64,000 nucleotides of DNA from Caballeronia pedi (GCF_001544915.2 NZ_FCOE02000027.1:43380-107379); one strand, 5' to 3'; shown: positions 8,835-17,886, counted from the stretch's first letter. Numbers and translations: made by a program. Notes: generated from the letters alone by a model not told the origin.

Positions 8835-9680
8835 TCACGTCGTATAAAGCGTGACCAGAAAGATGGTGAATCGATAGCCAAGAACGATCAGACCCGCCAC
8901 CAGCGCCATTGCAGCCGCCTGAACGACTCGCGCCTTACCGCGCGAGCCGAAGACGGGCTTGATGGCGAGAAAGATATAACCTCCACAGAAGCAGAGATTG
9001 ATGATCGACAGAAGGTTGTCGATGAATGGCGAACTGAGTCCGAGTCCGCCCAGACGGATATCGATAGCCGCGACGGCTAGCGCGAGCGAGAACACCAATA
9101 ACAGGAACGCGTAGAGATGGAGTGAGAAATAGACAAACGTGACAAACGGTTTGCGCGAACGGAGAAAGATCATCCGCAACGACAAAGTGAACGGAACCAC
9201 CATGAGAATGATGAGCGACTTGGCATTGAGCACCGCCGCGCGATCGAACGTTGCCGTGTACTGGGCCACGTCCGTCCGCAGTCTCGCGACGCGCTCCGCC
9301 ACCAGCGAGCGCGCCAGCGGACTCCAGTCCTGATGATAAAGATGAGACTCCAGAGTCGATCCGAACACCTGGGTGTCGGTCAGCGACTGCAACGCGAAGA
9401 AGAACGCATTTGCGACCAGGAACAACTGGAACGGCGGCACGTACGGCATGCGCTTTCCATTCAGATGCGCAACCGTCAGCTCGCCTGGATGACGCAGCAG
9501 AACCCAGAACGTACGCAGCAGCCGTCCGTCGATGCTCGTCGCCGCGTGCAGAATCTTCGCTCCGATCCCGCGCAACGTCAGATCGGGAGGCCGAAGCGGG
9601 CTTTCGCCGCACATCGGACAGAAAGGCGTGGTGACATGATGAGCACACGTCGGACATATCCAGGGTTCGGTCGCAGGCAT
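8835..9680 (-). CDS. DUF3667 membrane protein with N-terminal zinc ribbon
   Basis: A 281-residue protein. A CxxC...CxxC zinc ribbon (CPTC and CPMC, residues about 10-25) is followed by the DUF3667 core (GRLLRTFWVLLRHPGEL, GKRMPYVPPFQLFL) and about five hydrophobic segments. The start at 9680 is preferred over an in-frame Met at 9719 because GGAGGA lies five bases upstream of it. Function of the family is unknown. It is convergent with the MFS gene at 7565 and lies behind the phenol-sensor gene on the same strand, with no clear functional link. Confidence 0.85.
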   Translation of the reverse strand: MPATEPWICPTCAHHVTTPFCPMCGESPLRPPDLTLRGIGAKILHAATSIDGRLLRTFWVLLRHPGELTVAHLNGKRMPYVPPFQLFLVANAFFFALQSLTDTQVFGSTLESHLYHQDWSPLARSLVAERVARLRTDVAQYTATFDRAAVLNAKSLIILMVVPFTLSLRMIFLRSRKPFVTFVYFSLHLYAFLLLVFSLALAVAAIDIRLGGLGLSSPFIDNLLSIINLCFCGGYIFLAIKPVFGSRGKARVVQAAAMALVAGLIVLGYRFTIFLVTLYTT

Positions 9681-9721
9681 GATGTCCTCCGTTGGACCGG
9701 TCGTACACCTACCCTTCATCG

Positions 9722-11509
9722 CTAAAGGCGCAATCCCCGGCTCTTGAGACGGTACACCAGTTGCGGCCGTGTAATGCCGAGCGTGCGCGCCGCCGCCGAC
9801 AGATTGCCGTCCGCGCGCTGCACTGCGCTCCTGAGCAAAGCGGTTTCGATATCGTCGAGCGATGTAGGCTCCACGTCGCCGCCTATTCCCAGCAACAGAC
9901 TATTCACCTTGCGCGTGACGCGCTCGACTTCATCGCCACCCGCATCGTCCGTGCGTGCCGACAACGCGTGCGACGCCATCAGCGACCCATCGTCGCCGAT
10001 GCCGAACGTCTCCGTCACGATGCTCTCGCCGCTCGTGAAGAGATGGCCGATATCGATCGCACCGCCGTCGTTGGCGAGAATCACGCCGCGCTCCACGATG
10101 TTCTCCAGTTCGCGGATATTTCCCGGCCAGCCGTAGTTCAGCAGCGCATCGAGTGCGCGCGGCGTGAAGCCGGTGACATCGCGTTCGTGCCGCTCGCGAT
10201 ATCTGCGCAGCATGTGATTGAGCAGAACCGGCAAATCCTCGCGGCGCTCGCGCAGTGAAGGCACGCGAATGGGGAATACGTTCAGCCGGAAGTACAGGTC
10301 CTCGCGAAAGCGCCCCGCGCGGATTTCATCGCGCAGATCGAGGTTCGTCGCGGCGACCACGCGCACATCGACGCGCTTGGTCTCCGTACCGCCCACGCGC
10401 TCGATCTCGCCCTCCTGCAGCGCACGCAGCAGCTTGCCTTGCGCGGTCATGCTGAGTATGCCGATCTCGTCGAGAAACAGCGTGCCGCCGTGCGCGCGCT
10501 CGAAGCGTCCGGGGCGGCTTTGCGTGGCATCGGTATAGCCGCCCTTGTCCACGCCGAAGAGTTCGGATTCGACCAGCGCCTCGGGAATCGCCGCGCAGTT
10601 CACCGCGACGAACGGACCGTCGCCGCGGGCGCTGATCCGGTGCAGCGTGCGCGCGCACACTTCCTTGCCGACGCCGCTCTCGCCGAGGAACAGCACCGTC
10701 GCACGCGTGCCCGCGACGCGCTTGATCATGTGACATACCGCGTTGAAGCCCGGCGATGCGCCGACCATGTTCACGTCGCCGAACGCGCCTTCGCTCGCCG
10801 CGCCCGATGCGGACAGTCCTTTCGTGAAGGTCTGCGCCTGCATGAAGCGCAGATCGTCGGCGGCTTCCTCGCCCCATTCCTCCACCGGCTTGCCGATGAT
10901 GCGGCAATGCGGCTGCCCGAGCGCGCGGCATTCCACTTCGCGATAGAGAATCGGCCTTCCCATGAACACGCTCGTGTAACCGGCCGCATAGCCGAGTTGC
11001 GTCCAGCACACCGGCTCCGCGCCGATGCCGTAGATGCGTACGTGCTCCTCATCCTCCGCACAGTTTTTCCAGATGAATTCACCGTAGTACTGGCCGCGCT
11101 CGACATCGATCTCGAGGCGCACCGGTTCGACCATGGTCATGCCTTCGAGCATGTGCAGTTGCGGCCCGACCGCGAACATTTCCGTGATGGTGTTTTCAGG
11201 GCGCACACGCCGCGCGAGTTCGGCATCGCGCGCGCCGGAGTTATAGCCCATGCGCGTGAGCAATCCGCGCGCGGCATCGATGCCGAGGCTCTCGATCAAT
11301 TCGCGGCGCATCGTGCCCATCGCGCCGGTATGCACGAGCAGCATGCGTTGTTCGTCGAGCCAGATGCGCCCGTCGCCGGGAGAGAAGTGCAGACGCGACA
11401 TCAGATCGGCGATGTCGGGATAGCGAAGGCTGTCGACGGGACCGCCCTTGGGCGCCACCATCGACAGGCCTTCCTGCTCTTTCGAAGGCGCTTTCTCGCG
11501 GCGTGGCAT
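9722..11509 (-). CDS. dmpR: DmpR/XylR-type sigma-54 activator, phenol sensor
   Basis: A 595-residue NtrC-class regulator: XylR_N/V4R sensory domain (about 30-225), AAA+ domain (about 250-485; Walker A GESGVGK at 276-282) and a FIS-type HTH at the end (LSAAARTLGITRPQL). Phenol-pocket and zinc residues described for MopR appear with identical spacing: His119, Trp147, Cys168, Glu191, Cys194, Cys202 here. The sigma-54 contact loop, normally GAFTGA or GAYTGA, reads GGYTDA at 323-328, which is odd. The start at 11509 is chosen for its AGGAG; an ATG at 11542 lacks one. It is divergent from the phenol hydroxylase operon, which it should activate. Confidence 0.93.
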   Translation of the reverse strand: MPRREKAPSKEQEGLSMVAPKGGPVDSLRYPDIADLMSRLHFSPGDGRIWLDEQRMLLVHTGAMGTMRRELIESLGIDAARGLLTRMGYNSGARDAELARRVRPENTITEMFAVGPQLHMLEGMTMVEPVRLEIDVERGQYYGEFIWKNCAEDEEHVRIYGIGAEPVCWTQLGYAAGYTSVFMGRPILYREVECRALGQPHCRIIGKPVEEWGEEAADDLRFMQAQTFTKGLSASGAASEGAFGDVNMVGASPGFNAVCHMIKRVAGTRATVLFLGESGVGKEVCARTLHRISARGDGPFVAVNCAAIPEALVESELFGVDKGGYTDATQSRPGRFERAHGGTLFLDEIGILSMTAQGKLLRALQEGEIERVGGTETKRVDVRVVAATNLDLRDEIRAGRFREDLYFRLNVFPIRVPSLRERREDLPVLLNHMLRRYRERHERDVTGFTPRALDALLNYGWPGNIRELENIVERGVILANDGGAIDIGHLFTSGESIVTETFGIGDDGSLMASHALSARTDDAGGDEVERVTRKVNSLLLGIGGDVEPTSLDDIETALLRSAVQRADGNLSAAARTLGITRPQLVYRLKSRGLRL

Positions 11510-11627
11510 TGCGCGTATCTCCTGCCGTGGGGATGTTTTCATGGCACCACGATAGGCGATGTGCGCGTGCCGCGCAATGCCGTGGCGTCGTCATCACGCG
11601 CGGTACTAGTGTGATCCCTGATGCGGA

Positions 11628-11679
11628 TTTGATCGAACCGCCGCGAGGCGAATCACGCGCTTTTCGAGCATTTCATCAA
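11628..11679. promoter_or_regulatory. Possible upstream activator sites for the DmpR-like protein
   Basis: TTTGATCGAA at 11628-11637 and the inverted half-site ATCAA at 11675-11679 resemble the TTGAT...ATCAA half-sites of XylR/DmpR upstream activating sequences. They lie roughly 155-200 bp upstream of the expected transcription start of the sigma-54 promoter, the usual distance. The match is partial. Confidence 0.35.
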
Positions 11680-11804
11680 CTCGATTCCGTTCGCGCTCGC
11701 ACGCCGCCGCGTGCCGGCACAGACATGGCGATGCCGCGAAAGCCGCGCCCCATGCGGCTATCGCCGCGATCGCGTACGCCGATCCTTTCGCCGCAACGAT
11801 CGAC

Positions 11805-11819
11805 TGGCATGCCTGTTGC
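11805..11819 (+). promoter_or_regulatory. Sigma-54 (-24/-12) promoter of the phenol hydroxylase operon
   Basis: TGGCAT-N5-TTGC: the GG at 11806-11807 and GC at 11818-11819 have the exact -24/-12 spacing, with a close match to the consensus TGGCAC-N5-TTGC. It lies about 80 bp upstream of the first hydroxylase gene in the 390-bp region shared with the divergent sigma-54 activator gene. The rest of that region holds only weak activator half-sites. Confidence 0.85.
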
Positions 11820-11899
11820 CTTATAGGGAGCGCACACCGGTTCTCGATCAAATCATTCAACGATCGCCGGCGACGAACACAAGACCCAAGGAGACAGCG

Positions 11900-12169
11900 A
11901 TGCAATCGCCTGCCTATGCGCGGCCGCCGCGCGCATTCGACATCACACGCCGCTTCGTGCGCTTCAGGGAGCAGCGCGACGATGGTTTCGTTGAGTTCGA
12001 CTTCTCTATCGGCGATCCGGCGCTGAGCGTCGAGCTGGTGATGCCGCTGCGCGAATACCAGTCGTTCTGCCGCGCGAATCGCGTGATCCATCTGACGCGC
12101 GACGAAGGCGTGCAGCTCGATCTCGATCAGGCGAAGTGGCGCTACGGACAGCCCGGACTCTCCGAATGA
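11900..12169 (+). CDS. dmpK: Phenol hydroxylase assembly subunit P0 (DmpK-like)
   Basis: An 89-residue protein matching DmpK/PhK in size and position. DmpK proteins bind the oxygenase and help to assemble or activate the diiron hydroxylase; they are not part of the turnover complex. The start at 11900 has AAGGAGACAG upstream. It is first in the operon, directly downstream of the sigma-54 promoter. Confidence 0.9.
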   Translation: MQSPAYARPPRAFDITRRFVRFREQRDDGFVEFDFSIGDPALSVELVMPLREYQSFCRANRVIHLTRDEGVQLDLDQAKWRYGQPGLSE

Positions 12170-12192
12170 TTTCCGAACCGAAGGAGTAACGA

Positions 12193-13200
12193 ATGCAGAT
12201 CGACATCAAGACTTCAGCAGTCGAGCAGGTGCGCCAGACCTTCTCGCATGTCGCGCGGCGGCTCGGCGCGGACAAGCCCGCGTCGCGTTATCAGGAAGCG
12301 ACCTTCGACCTTCAGCCCGAGGTCAATTTTCATTATCGCCCGTTGTGGCAGCCGGAGTTCGAGCTGTACGACAAAGGCCGCACGGCAATCGTGATGAACG
12401 ACTGGTATGCGTTCAAGGACCCGCGCCAGTACTACTACGGCGCGTACACGACCACGCGTGCGAAGCAGCAGGAGACGATGGAGAAGAACCTCGAGTTCGT
12501 CGCGAAGCGCCGTCTGCTCACCGATCTCTCCGACGAAGCAAAGGCGCATATCGCCACGCTCATGGTGCCGCTGCGTCACGTCGAATGGGCGGCGAACACC
12601 AACAACTGCTTCGTGACCGCTTACGGCTGGGGCACGGCGATCACGCAGGCGACGATGTTCCATTGCATGGACCGGCTCGGCATCGCGCAGTATCTGTCGC
12701 GCATCGGGCTTGCGCTCGATGGCAATCAGGGCACGTCGCTCGCAGAAGGCAAGCAACGCTGGCTCGACGATCCGATGTGGCAGGGACTGCGCCGCGTCGT
12801 GGAAGACACGATGGTCGTGAAGGACTGGTTCGAAACCTTCGTCGCGCAGAACGTCGTGCTTGACGGCCTGCTTTATCCGCTCGTGTACCGGCACATCGAT
12901 GAGCGCATCGCGCGTCTGCACGGTCCGGGACTCGGCATGCTCAACGAGTTCGCGAGCGCATGGTTCGACGAAACGAGCCGCTGGGTCGACGCGACCATCA
13001 AGACCGCCGCCGCGCAATCGCCGGCCAACGCGGCCTTGCTCGCGCAATGGACCACGAAGTGGCGCGGCGCGGTGCTCGACGCGTTGAAGCCGCTCGCAAT
13101 CGTTGGTCTCGATGACGACGCGCATCACGCGCTCGAAGCGATCGCGCAGGCGTTCGACGCGCGTATGGCGAAGCAAGGCGTGGAGGTGAGCCATGGCTGA
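12193..13200 (+). CDS. dmpL: Phenol hydroxylase beta subunit P1 (DmpL)
   Basis: A 335-residue structural subunit of the alpha2-beta2-gamma2 diiron hydroxylase. It has the ferritin-like fold of the family without iron ligands; NDWYAFKDPRQYYYGAYTTTR is characteristic. Its last eight bases overlap the start of dmpM, which indicates translational coupling. It is needed for the hydroxylase that converts phenol to catechol. Confidence 0.96.
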   Translation: MQIDIKTSAVEQVRQTFSHVARRLGADKPASRYQEATFDLQPEVNFHYRPLWQPEFELYDKGRTAIVMNDWYAFKDPRQYYYGAYTTTRAKQQETMEKNLEFVAKRRLLTDLSDEAKAHIATLMVPLRHVEWAANTNNCFVTAYGWGTAITQATMFHCMDRLGIAQYLSRIGLALDGNQGTSLAEGKQRWLDDPMWQGLRRVVEDTMVVKDWFETFVAQNVVLDGLLYPLVYRHIDERIARLHGPGLGMLNEFASAWFDETSRWVDATIKTAAAQSPANAALLAQWTTKWRGAVLDALKPLAIVGLDDDAHHALEAIAQAFDARMAKQGVEVSHG

Positions 13201-13465
13201 TTCCGTATTCATCGCGTTGCAGGCCAACGACGATTCGCGGCCGATCATCGAAGCGATCGAAGCGGACAACCCGCACGCTGTCGTCAGTCATTTCCCGGCG
13301 ATGGTCAAGATCGACGCGGTCGGCAGGCTCGTGATCAGACGCGAGTCGATCGAAGCGATCATCGGCCGCGACTTCGACCTGCGCGAGCTGCAACTGAATC
13401 TGATCTCGCTCGGCGGCAACATCGACGAAACCGACGACGAATTCATCCTCGAATGGACAGCCTGA
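13193..13465 (+). CDS. dmpM: Phenol hydroxylase effector protein P2 (DmpM)
   Basis: A 90-residue cofactor-free regulatory protein of the MmoB/DmpM family. It binds the hydroxylase and tunes access to the diiron site and oxygen reactivity. The conserved block DNPHAVVSHFPAMVKID is clear. It overlaps the end of dmpL by eight bases. Confidence 0.95.
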   Translation: MADSVFIALQANDDSRPIIEAIEADNPHAVVSHFPAMVKIDAVGRLVIRRESIEAIIGRDFDLRELQLNLISLGGNIDETDDEFILEWTA

Positions 13466-13497
13466 GCGGCGACCCAAGGACTAAAGGAGACAGGCAA

Positions 13498-15087
13498 ATG
13501 AGCACACAACCGAACACGCCCAAGAAGCTGAGCATCAAGGAAAACTACGCGATGCTCACGCGCGGCCTCGGCTGGGACACCACCTACCAGCCGATGGACG
13601 AAGTTTTCCCCTACGACCGCTTCGAAGGCATCAAGGTGCACGACTGGGACAAGTGGGAAGACCCGTTCCGTCTCACGATGGACGCGTACTGGAAGTATCA
13701 GGGCGAAAAGGAGCGCAAGCTCTACGCGATCATCGACGCGTTCCAGCAGAACAACGGCCAGTTCAACGTCACCGATCCACGCTATATCAACGCGCTCAAG
13801 CTCTTTCTGACCGGCGTGAGCCCGCTCGAATATGCGGCGCATCGCGGTTTCGCGCTCGCGGGCCGCAATTTTCGCGGCGCGGGCGCGCGCATCGCGTGCC
13901 AGATGCAGGCAATCGATGAGCTGCGTCATGCCCAGACGCAAGTGCACACGATCAGCCACTACAACAAGTACTTCAACGGCTTTCACGATTTCAGGCACAT
14001 GCACGACCGCGTGTGGTATCTGTCCGTGCCGAAGTCGTACTTCGAAGACGCGATGAGCGCCGGCCCGTTCGAGTTCGTGACGGCGATCTCATTCTCGTTC
14101 GAATACGTGCTGACCAATCTGCTGTTCATGCCGTTCATGTCGGGCGCGGCCTTCAACGGCGACATGGCGACAGTCACGTTCGGCTTCTCCGCGCAGTCGG
14201 ACGAATCGCGCCACATGACGCTCGGTCTCGAAGTCGTGAAGTTCCTGCTTGAGCAGGACCCGGGCAACGTGCCGATCATCCAGAAGTGGATCGACAAATG
14301 GTTCTGGCGCGGCTATCGGCTGCTCACGCTCGTCGCGATGATGATGGACTACATGCTGCCCAAGCGCATCATGTCGTGGCAGGAAGCGTGGGAAACCTAC
14401 TTCGAGAAGAACGGTGGCGCGCTCTTTCACGACCTCGAACGCTATGGCATCCGCATGCCGAAATATCACGACGTCGCGATGAAGGAGAAGGACCGTCTCT
14501 CGCACGAAGCGTGGGGCATCTTCTACAACTATACGCACGCGGCGGCGCTGCACACGTGGATTCCGTCCGACGATGAAATGCAGTGGCTCGCGCAGAAGTA
14601 TCCGGCCACGTTCGACAAGCTCTATCGCCCACGCCTCGAATACTGGCGCGATGAACAGAAGGCAGGCCGCCGCTTCTACAACGACACGCTGCCGATGCTG
14701 TGCCAGACCTGCCAGATACCGATGGCCTTCACCGAGCCCGACGACCCGACCAAGATCTGTTATCGCGAGAGCGATTATCTCGGCAACAAGTTCCATTTCT
14801 GTTCCGACGGCTGCAAGGACATCTTCGACAACGAGCCGGAGAAATACGTGCAGGCGTGGATGCCGGTGCAGCAGATCTATCAGGGCAACTGCTTCGCCGA
14901 AGATGCCGACCCGGCCGCGCCGGACTTCGATCCGATGCGTGAAGTGCTGCGCTATTACCACATTCATGTGGGCGAAGACGGCCACGAGTTCGAGGACTCG
15001 CCCGATCGCGCGAACTGGCTGCGCTGGACCGGCAAGCCGAGCCACGGCGGCGAGGAAGCGCCCGAAGCGAATCAGCAGGCCGCGTAA
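13498..15087 (+). CDS. dmpN: Phenol hydroxylase alpha (diiron) subunit P3 (DmpN)
   Basis: The 529-residue catalytic subunit. Diiron ligands fit the bacterial multicomponent monooxygenase pattern: Glu111, Glu141 and His144 (DELRH), Glu202, Glu236 and His239 (DESRH). A YHS-type cysteine motif (CQTCQIPM...CSDGCKDIF) follows at about 415-460, as usual in this family. It hydroxylates phenol to catechol with electrons from the dmpP product. The start at 13498 is preceded by AAGGAGACAGG; the frame is open further left but overlaps dmpM. A little longer than Pseudomonas DmpN, mostly at the ends. Confidence 0.97.
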   Translation: MSTQPNTPKKLSIKENYAMLTRGLGWDTTYQPMDEVFPYDRFEGIKVHDWDKWEDPFRLTMDAYWKYQGEKERKLYAIIDAFQQNNGQFNVTDPRYINALKLFLTGVSPLEYAAHRGFALAGRNFRGAGARIACQMQAIDELRHAQTQVHTISHYNKYFNGFHDFRHMHDRVWYLSVPKSYFEDAMSAGPFEFVTAISFSFEYVLTNLLFMPFMSGAAFNGDMATVTFGFSAQSDESRHMTLGLEVVKFLLEQDPGNVPIIQKWIDKWFWRGYRLLTLVAMMMDYMLPKRIMSWQEAWETYFEKNGGALFHDLERYGIRMPKYHDVAMKEKDRLSHEAWGIFYNYTHAAALHTWIPSDDEMQWLAQKYPATFDKLYRPRLEYWRDEQKAGRRFYNDTLPMLCQTCQIPMAFTEPDDPTKICYRESDYLGNKFHFCSDGCKDIFDNEPEKYVQAWMPVQQIYQGNCFAEDADPAAPDFDPMREVLRYYHIHVGEDGHEFEDSPDRANWLRWTGKPSHGGEEAPEANQQAA

Positions 15088-15109
15088 CGCACATCACAGG
15101 AGACGAATC

Positions 15110-15472
15110 ATGTCAGTCATCGCGCTGAAGGAAGGCTATAGAGGCGAGATCAGGGATCGCGTCGAAAACTATCGCGGCAGGCAGTTGCTCTTCGTCGGCT
15201 GGGAAGATCATCTGATGTTCTGCGCGCCGCATTGCATTCCGGTTGAAGCGGCCACGCCGTTCCGGGCACTCATCGACGAGATGTTGCCAGGCATGTATGC
15301 CTCGCATCCGGACTGGCGCAAGGTCGATCTGCGCGCCGCCGAATGGTTCAAGTCGGGCCAGCCGTTCACGCCCGATTTCGATGCGAGCATCGGCGAGAAC
15401 GGTCTCGGCCACAAGGCGGTCATTCGTTTCCGCACGCCGGGACTGAACGGCATCGGCGGATCGTGCAGCTAG
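15110..15472 (+). CDS. dmpO: Phenol hydroxylase gamma subunit P4 (DmpO)
   Basis: A 120-residue small subunit of the hydroxylase. The block FVGWEDHLMFCAPHCIPV is characteristic of DmpO/TmoB-like phenol hydroxylase gamma subunits. The start is supported by CAGGAGACGAATC. It lies between the alpha subunit and the reductase genes, the canonical order. Confidence 0.95.
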   Translation: MSVIALKEGYRGEIRDRVENYRGRQLLFVGWEDHLMFCAPHCIPVEAATPFRALIDEMLPGMYASHPDWRKVDLRAAEWFKSGQPFTPDFDASIGENGLGHKAVIRFRTPGLNGIGGSCS

Positions 15473-15487
15473 CAGGGAGATGATGCG

Positions 15488-16552
15488 ATGAGCTATCAAC
15501 TGACCATCGAGCCGATCGGGCAGACCATCGAAATCGAGGACGAGCAGACCATTCTCGATGCCTGCATGCGCGCGGGCGTATGGCTGCCGCATGCGTGCTG
15601 CCACGGCCTGTGCGCGACCTGCAAGGTGCAGGTGCTGGACGGCGAGATCGAGCATGGACCTGCATCGCCATTCGCGCTGATGGACTTCGAGCGCGACGAG
15701 CGCAAGTGTCTCGCCTGTTGTGCGACCGCGCAATCGGATCTGACGATCGAAGCCGATATCGACGAAGACGAGGACGCGCAGCACTTTCCCGTGCGCGACT
15801 ACACCGGCCGCGTGAAGGAAATGATCGATCTCACGCCGACGATCAAGGGCATCTTCGTCGAGCTGGATGGCGACGGCATCGAGTTTCAGGCGGGACAGTA
15901 CGTCAACGTGCACATACCGGGCGAGGACATGCCGCGCGCGTTCTCGCTGGCTGACAAGCCCGCGTCGCGCACGGTCATCGAACTGAACGTGCGGCGCGTG
16001 CCCGGCGGCAAGGGCACGGGCTATCTGCACGAACGGATCGGCGCCGGCGACGAGATCCGCTTCAGCGGACCCTATGGGCGCTTCTTCGTGCGCAAGTCGG
16101 ACCCGCAGCCGGTGATCCTGATCGCGGGCGGGTCGGGCCTGTCGAGTCCCAAATCGATGCTGATCGACATGCTCGAAGAGAACGACGCGCGGAAGATCAC
16201 GCTCGTCTATGGCGCACGCAATCGCGCGGAGCTTTACTACCACGAGTTGTTTCTCCAACTCGAACGCGAGCGCGCGAACTTCACCTACGTGCCGGCATTG
16301 TCCGATGAAGCAGCGGATTCGCCATGGCAAGGTTTTCGCGGCTATGTGCACGACGCGGCAAAGGCGCATTTCGACAACGTCTTTCGCGGACACAAGGCGT
16401 ATCTGTGCGGGCCGCCCGTGATGATCGAAGCGGCGATCCGCACATTGATGCAGGGCCAGCTATTCGAGCGCGACATCTATACGGAGAAGTTTCTCACCAG
16501 CGCGGACGGCGCCGAGGCGCTCGCGAAAAGTCCGCTGTTCAAATCGATCTGA
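15488..16552 (+). CDS. dmpP: Phenol hydroxylase reductase P5 (DmpP)
   Basis: A 354-residue iron-sulfur flavoprotein that passes electrons from NADH to the diiron centre. A plant-type [2Fe-2S] domain occupies residues 1 to about 95, with Cys37, Cys42, Cys45 and Cys77 in the CX4CX2C...C pattern. The FAD-binding domain follows (RAFSLADKP) and then the NAD domain (LIAGGSGLSSPKSM), ending at the usual length. A GGGAGA ribosome-binding site precedes it. Confidence 0.96.
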   Translation: MSYQLTIEPIGQTIEIEDEQTILDACMRAGVWLPHACCHGLCATCKVQVLDGEIEHGPASPFALMDFERDERKCLACCATAQSDLTIEADIDEDEDAQHFPVRDYTGRVKEMIDLTPTIKGIFVELDGDGIEFQAGQYVNVHIPGEDMPRAFSLADKPASRTVIELNVRRVPGGKGTGYLHERIGAGDEIRFSGPYGRFFVRKSDPQPVILIAGGSGLSSPKSMLIDMLEENDARKITLVYGARNRAELYYHELFLQLERERANFTYVPALSDEAADSPWQGFRGYVHDAAKAHFDNVFRGHKAYLCGPPVMIEAAIRTLMQGQLFERDIYTEKFLTSADGAEALAKSPLFKSI

Positions 16553-16571
16553 ATACATACGGAGACAAGCC

Positions 16572-17480
16572 ATGAACCACGATACGATCGACGCCCTCTT
16601 GCAAAAGATCAACGACAGCGCGACGAGCGAAGGCAATCCGCGCACGAAGGCTATCGTCAACCGCGTCGTGCGGGATCTGTTTCATACGATCGAGGATCTC
16701 GACGTCACGCCGGACGAATTCTGGACCGCGCTCAATTTCCTGACCGAGACAGGCAAGCGCGGGGAATTCGGCCTGATCGCGGCGGGACTCGGCTTCGAGC
16801 ATTTTCTCGACCTGCGGCTCGACGAAGCGGAGCAGAAGGCGGGCATGGAAGGCGGCACGCCGCGCACGATCGAAGGTCCGCTGTATGTCGCGGGCGCGCC
16901 CGAGTCGGATGGCCATGCGCGCATCGACGACGGCACGGATCCCGGCCAGACCCTCGTGATGCGCGGCCGCGTGCTGGGCGATGACGGCAAGCCGCTCGCG
17001 CACGCGCTGGTCGAGGTGTGGCACGCGAATCATCTGGGCAGCTACTCGTACTTCGACGCGTCGCAGCCCGCGTTCAATCTGCGCGGCTCGATCCGCGCCG
17101 ATGCGCAAGGCCGCTACAGCTTCCGCAGCGTCGTGCCGGTGGGTTACAGCGTGCCGCCGGGCGGCAAGACCGAGCAGTTGCTCGACCAGCTCGGGCGGCA
17201 TGGTCACCGGCCCGCACATATCCACTTCTTCGTGTCGTCGCCGGGTTATCGCAAGCTGACGACGCAGATCAATATCGAAGACGATCCGTATCTGTGGGAC
17301 GACTTCGCGTTCGCCACGCGCGATGGACTCGTGCCCGAACTCAAGAAGGCCGAGGGCGCGCAGGGCGAGCCCTACGGCGTGACAGGCAATTTCGCGCTGA
17401 TCGACTTCGATTTCACGCTGTCGCGCGAACGCGGCGACGTGCCGACGACGCAAGTGCAGCGTGCACGCGCCGCGGCCTGA
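16572..17480 (+). CDS. catA: Catechol 1,2-dioxygenase
   Basis: A 302-residue intradiol dioxygenase: N-terminal helical dimerisation region (1 to about 95) and a beta-sandwich with the Fe(III) ligands, expected at Tyr158 (GSYSYFD), Tyr192 (PVGYSVPP), His216 and His218 (RPAHIHFF). It opens catechol to cis,cis-muconate. It follows dmpP by 19 bp with a GGAGA upstream, so the phenol operon feeds the ortho pathway rather than the usual linked meta pathway. catB and catC are not in this window and must be supplied elsewhere. Confidence 0.96.
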   Translation: MNHDTIDALLQKINDSATSEGNPRTKAIVNRVVRDLFHTIEDLDVTPDEFWTALNFLTETGKRGEFGLIAAGLGFEHFLDLRLDEAEQKAGMEGGTPRTIEGPLYVAGAPESDGHARIDDGTDPGQTLVMRGRVLGDDGKPLAHALVEVWHANHLGSYSYFDASQPAFNLRGSIRADAQGRYSFRSVVPVGYSVPPGGKTEQLLDQLGRHGHRPAHIHFFVSSPGYRKLTTQINIEDDPYLWDDFAFATRDGLVPELKKAEGAQGEPYGVTGNFALIDFDFTLSRERGDVPTTQVQRARAAA

Positions 17481-17495
17481 AGGGCGACGGCGTAT

Positions 17496-17837
17496 TCATC
17501 GAGGCCGACGCAGAACCTGACCAAGATCGCCGAGAAAGCACTCGATCGCGGCGTCATCCAGCTTGTAGTAGACCCAGTTCTTGATCTTTCTGGAGGTGAC
17601 CAGCCCTGCGTTTGCCAGAGCCTGCATGTGCGTGGTCACCGTCGGCTGGCTCAGACCGATCTTCTCCGTGATGACCCCGACGCAGACGCCGTCCTCCACG
17701 AGGTCGCCGTCCTGCTGCGGCGGGAAATGCTTCTGCGGATCGGTCAACCAGATCAGGATCGTGAATCGGTGGCGGTTCGAAAGCGCGTTCAGGGCTTCAT
17801 GCAGCCGCTTCTCTTGCGCGGTGGTCGATTTCGGCAT
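17496..17837 (-). CDS. ArsR-type winged-helix regulator
   Basis: A 113-residue wHTH protein: LHEALNALSNRHRFTILIWL, then the recognition region IGLSQPTVTTHMQAL and wing LVTSRKIKNWVYYKLDD. The canonical metal-binding ELCVCD motif is missing, so it probably senses something other than arsenite or zinc. The start at 17837 is set by AAGGAGAAG; the frame stays open upstream across the operator region. It is divergent from the MFS gene at 17923 with a 26-bp palindrome between them, and ends close behind catA. Confidence 0.88.
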   Translation of the reverse strand: MPKSTTAQEKRLHEALNALSNRHRFTILIWLTDPQKHFPPQQDGDLVEDGVCVGVITEKIGLSQPTVTTHMQALANAGLVTSRKIKNWVYYKLDDAAIECFLGDLGQVLRRPR

Positions 17838-17853
17838 GGGTCGGCGCTTCTCC

Positions 17854-17880
17854 TTGACACGTTGGCGCATCGAATATAGA
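17854..17880 (+). promoter_or_regulatory. Candidate sigma-70 promoter of the MFS gene
   Basis: TTGACA at 17854-17859 and TATAGA at 17875-17880, spaced 15 bp. The spacing is short but the -35 is perfect. The ArsR-type palindrome lies immediately downstream, where a bound repressor would block initiation or clearance. Confidence 0.45.
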
Positions 17881-17886
17881 AATAGA

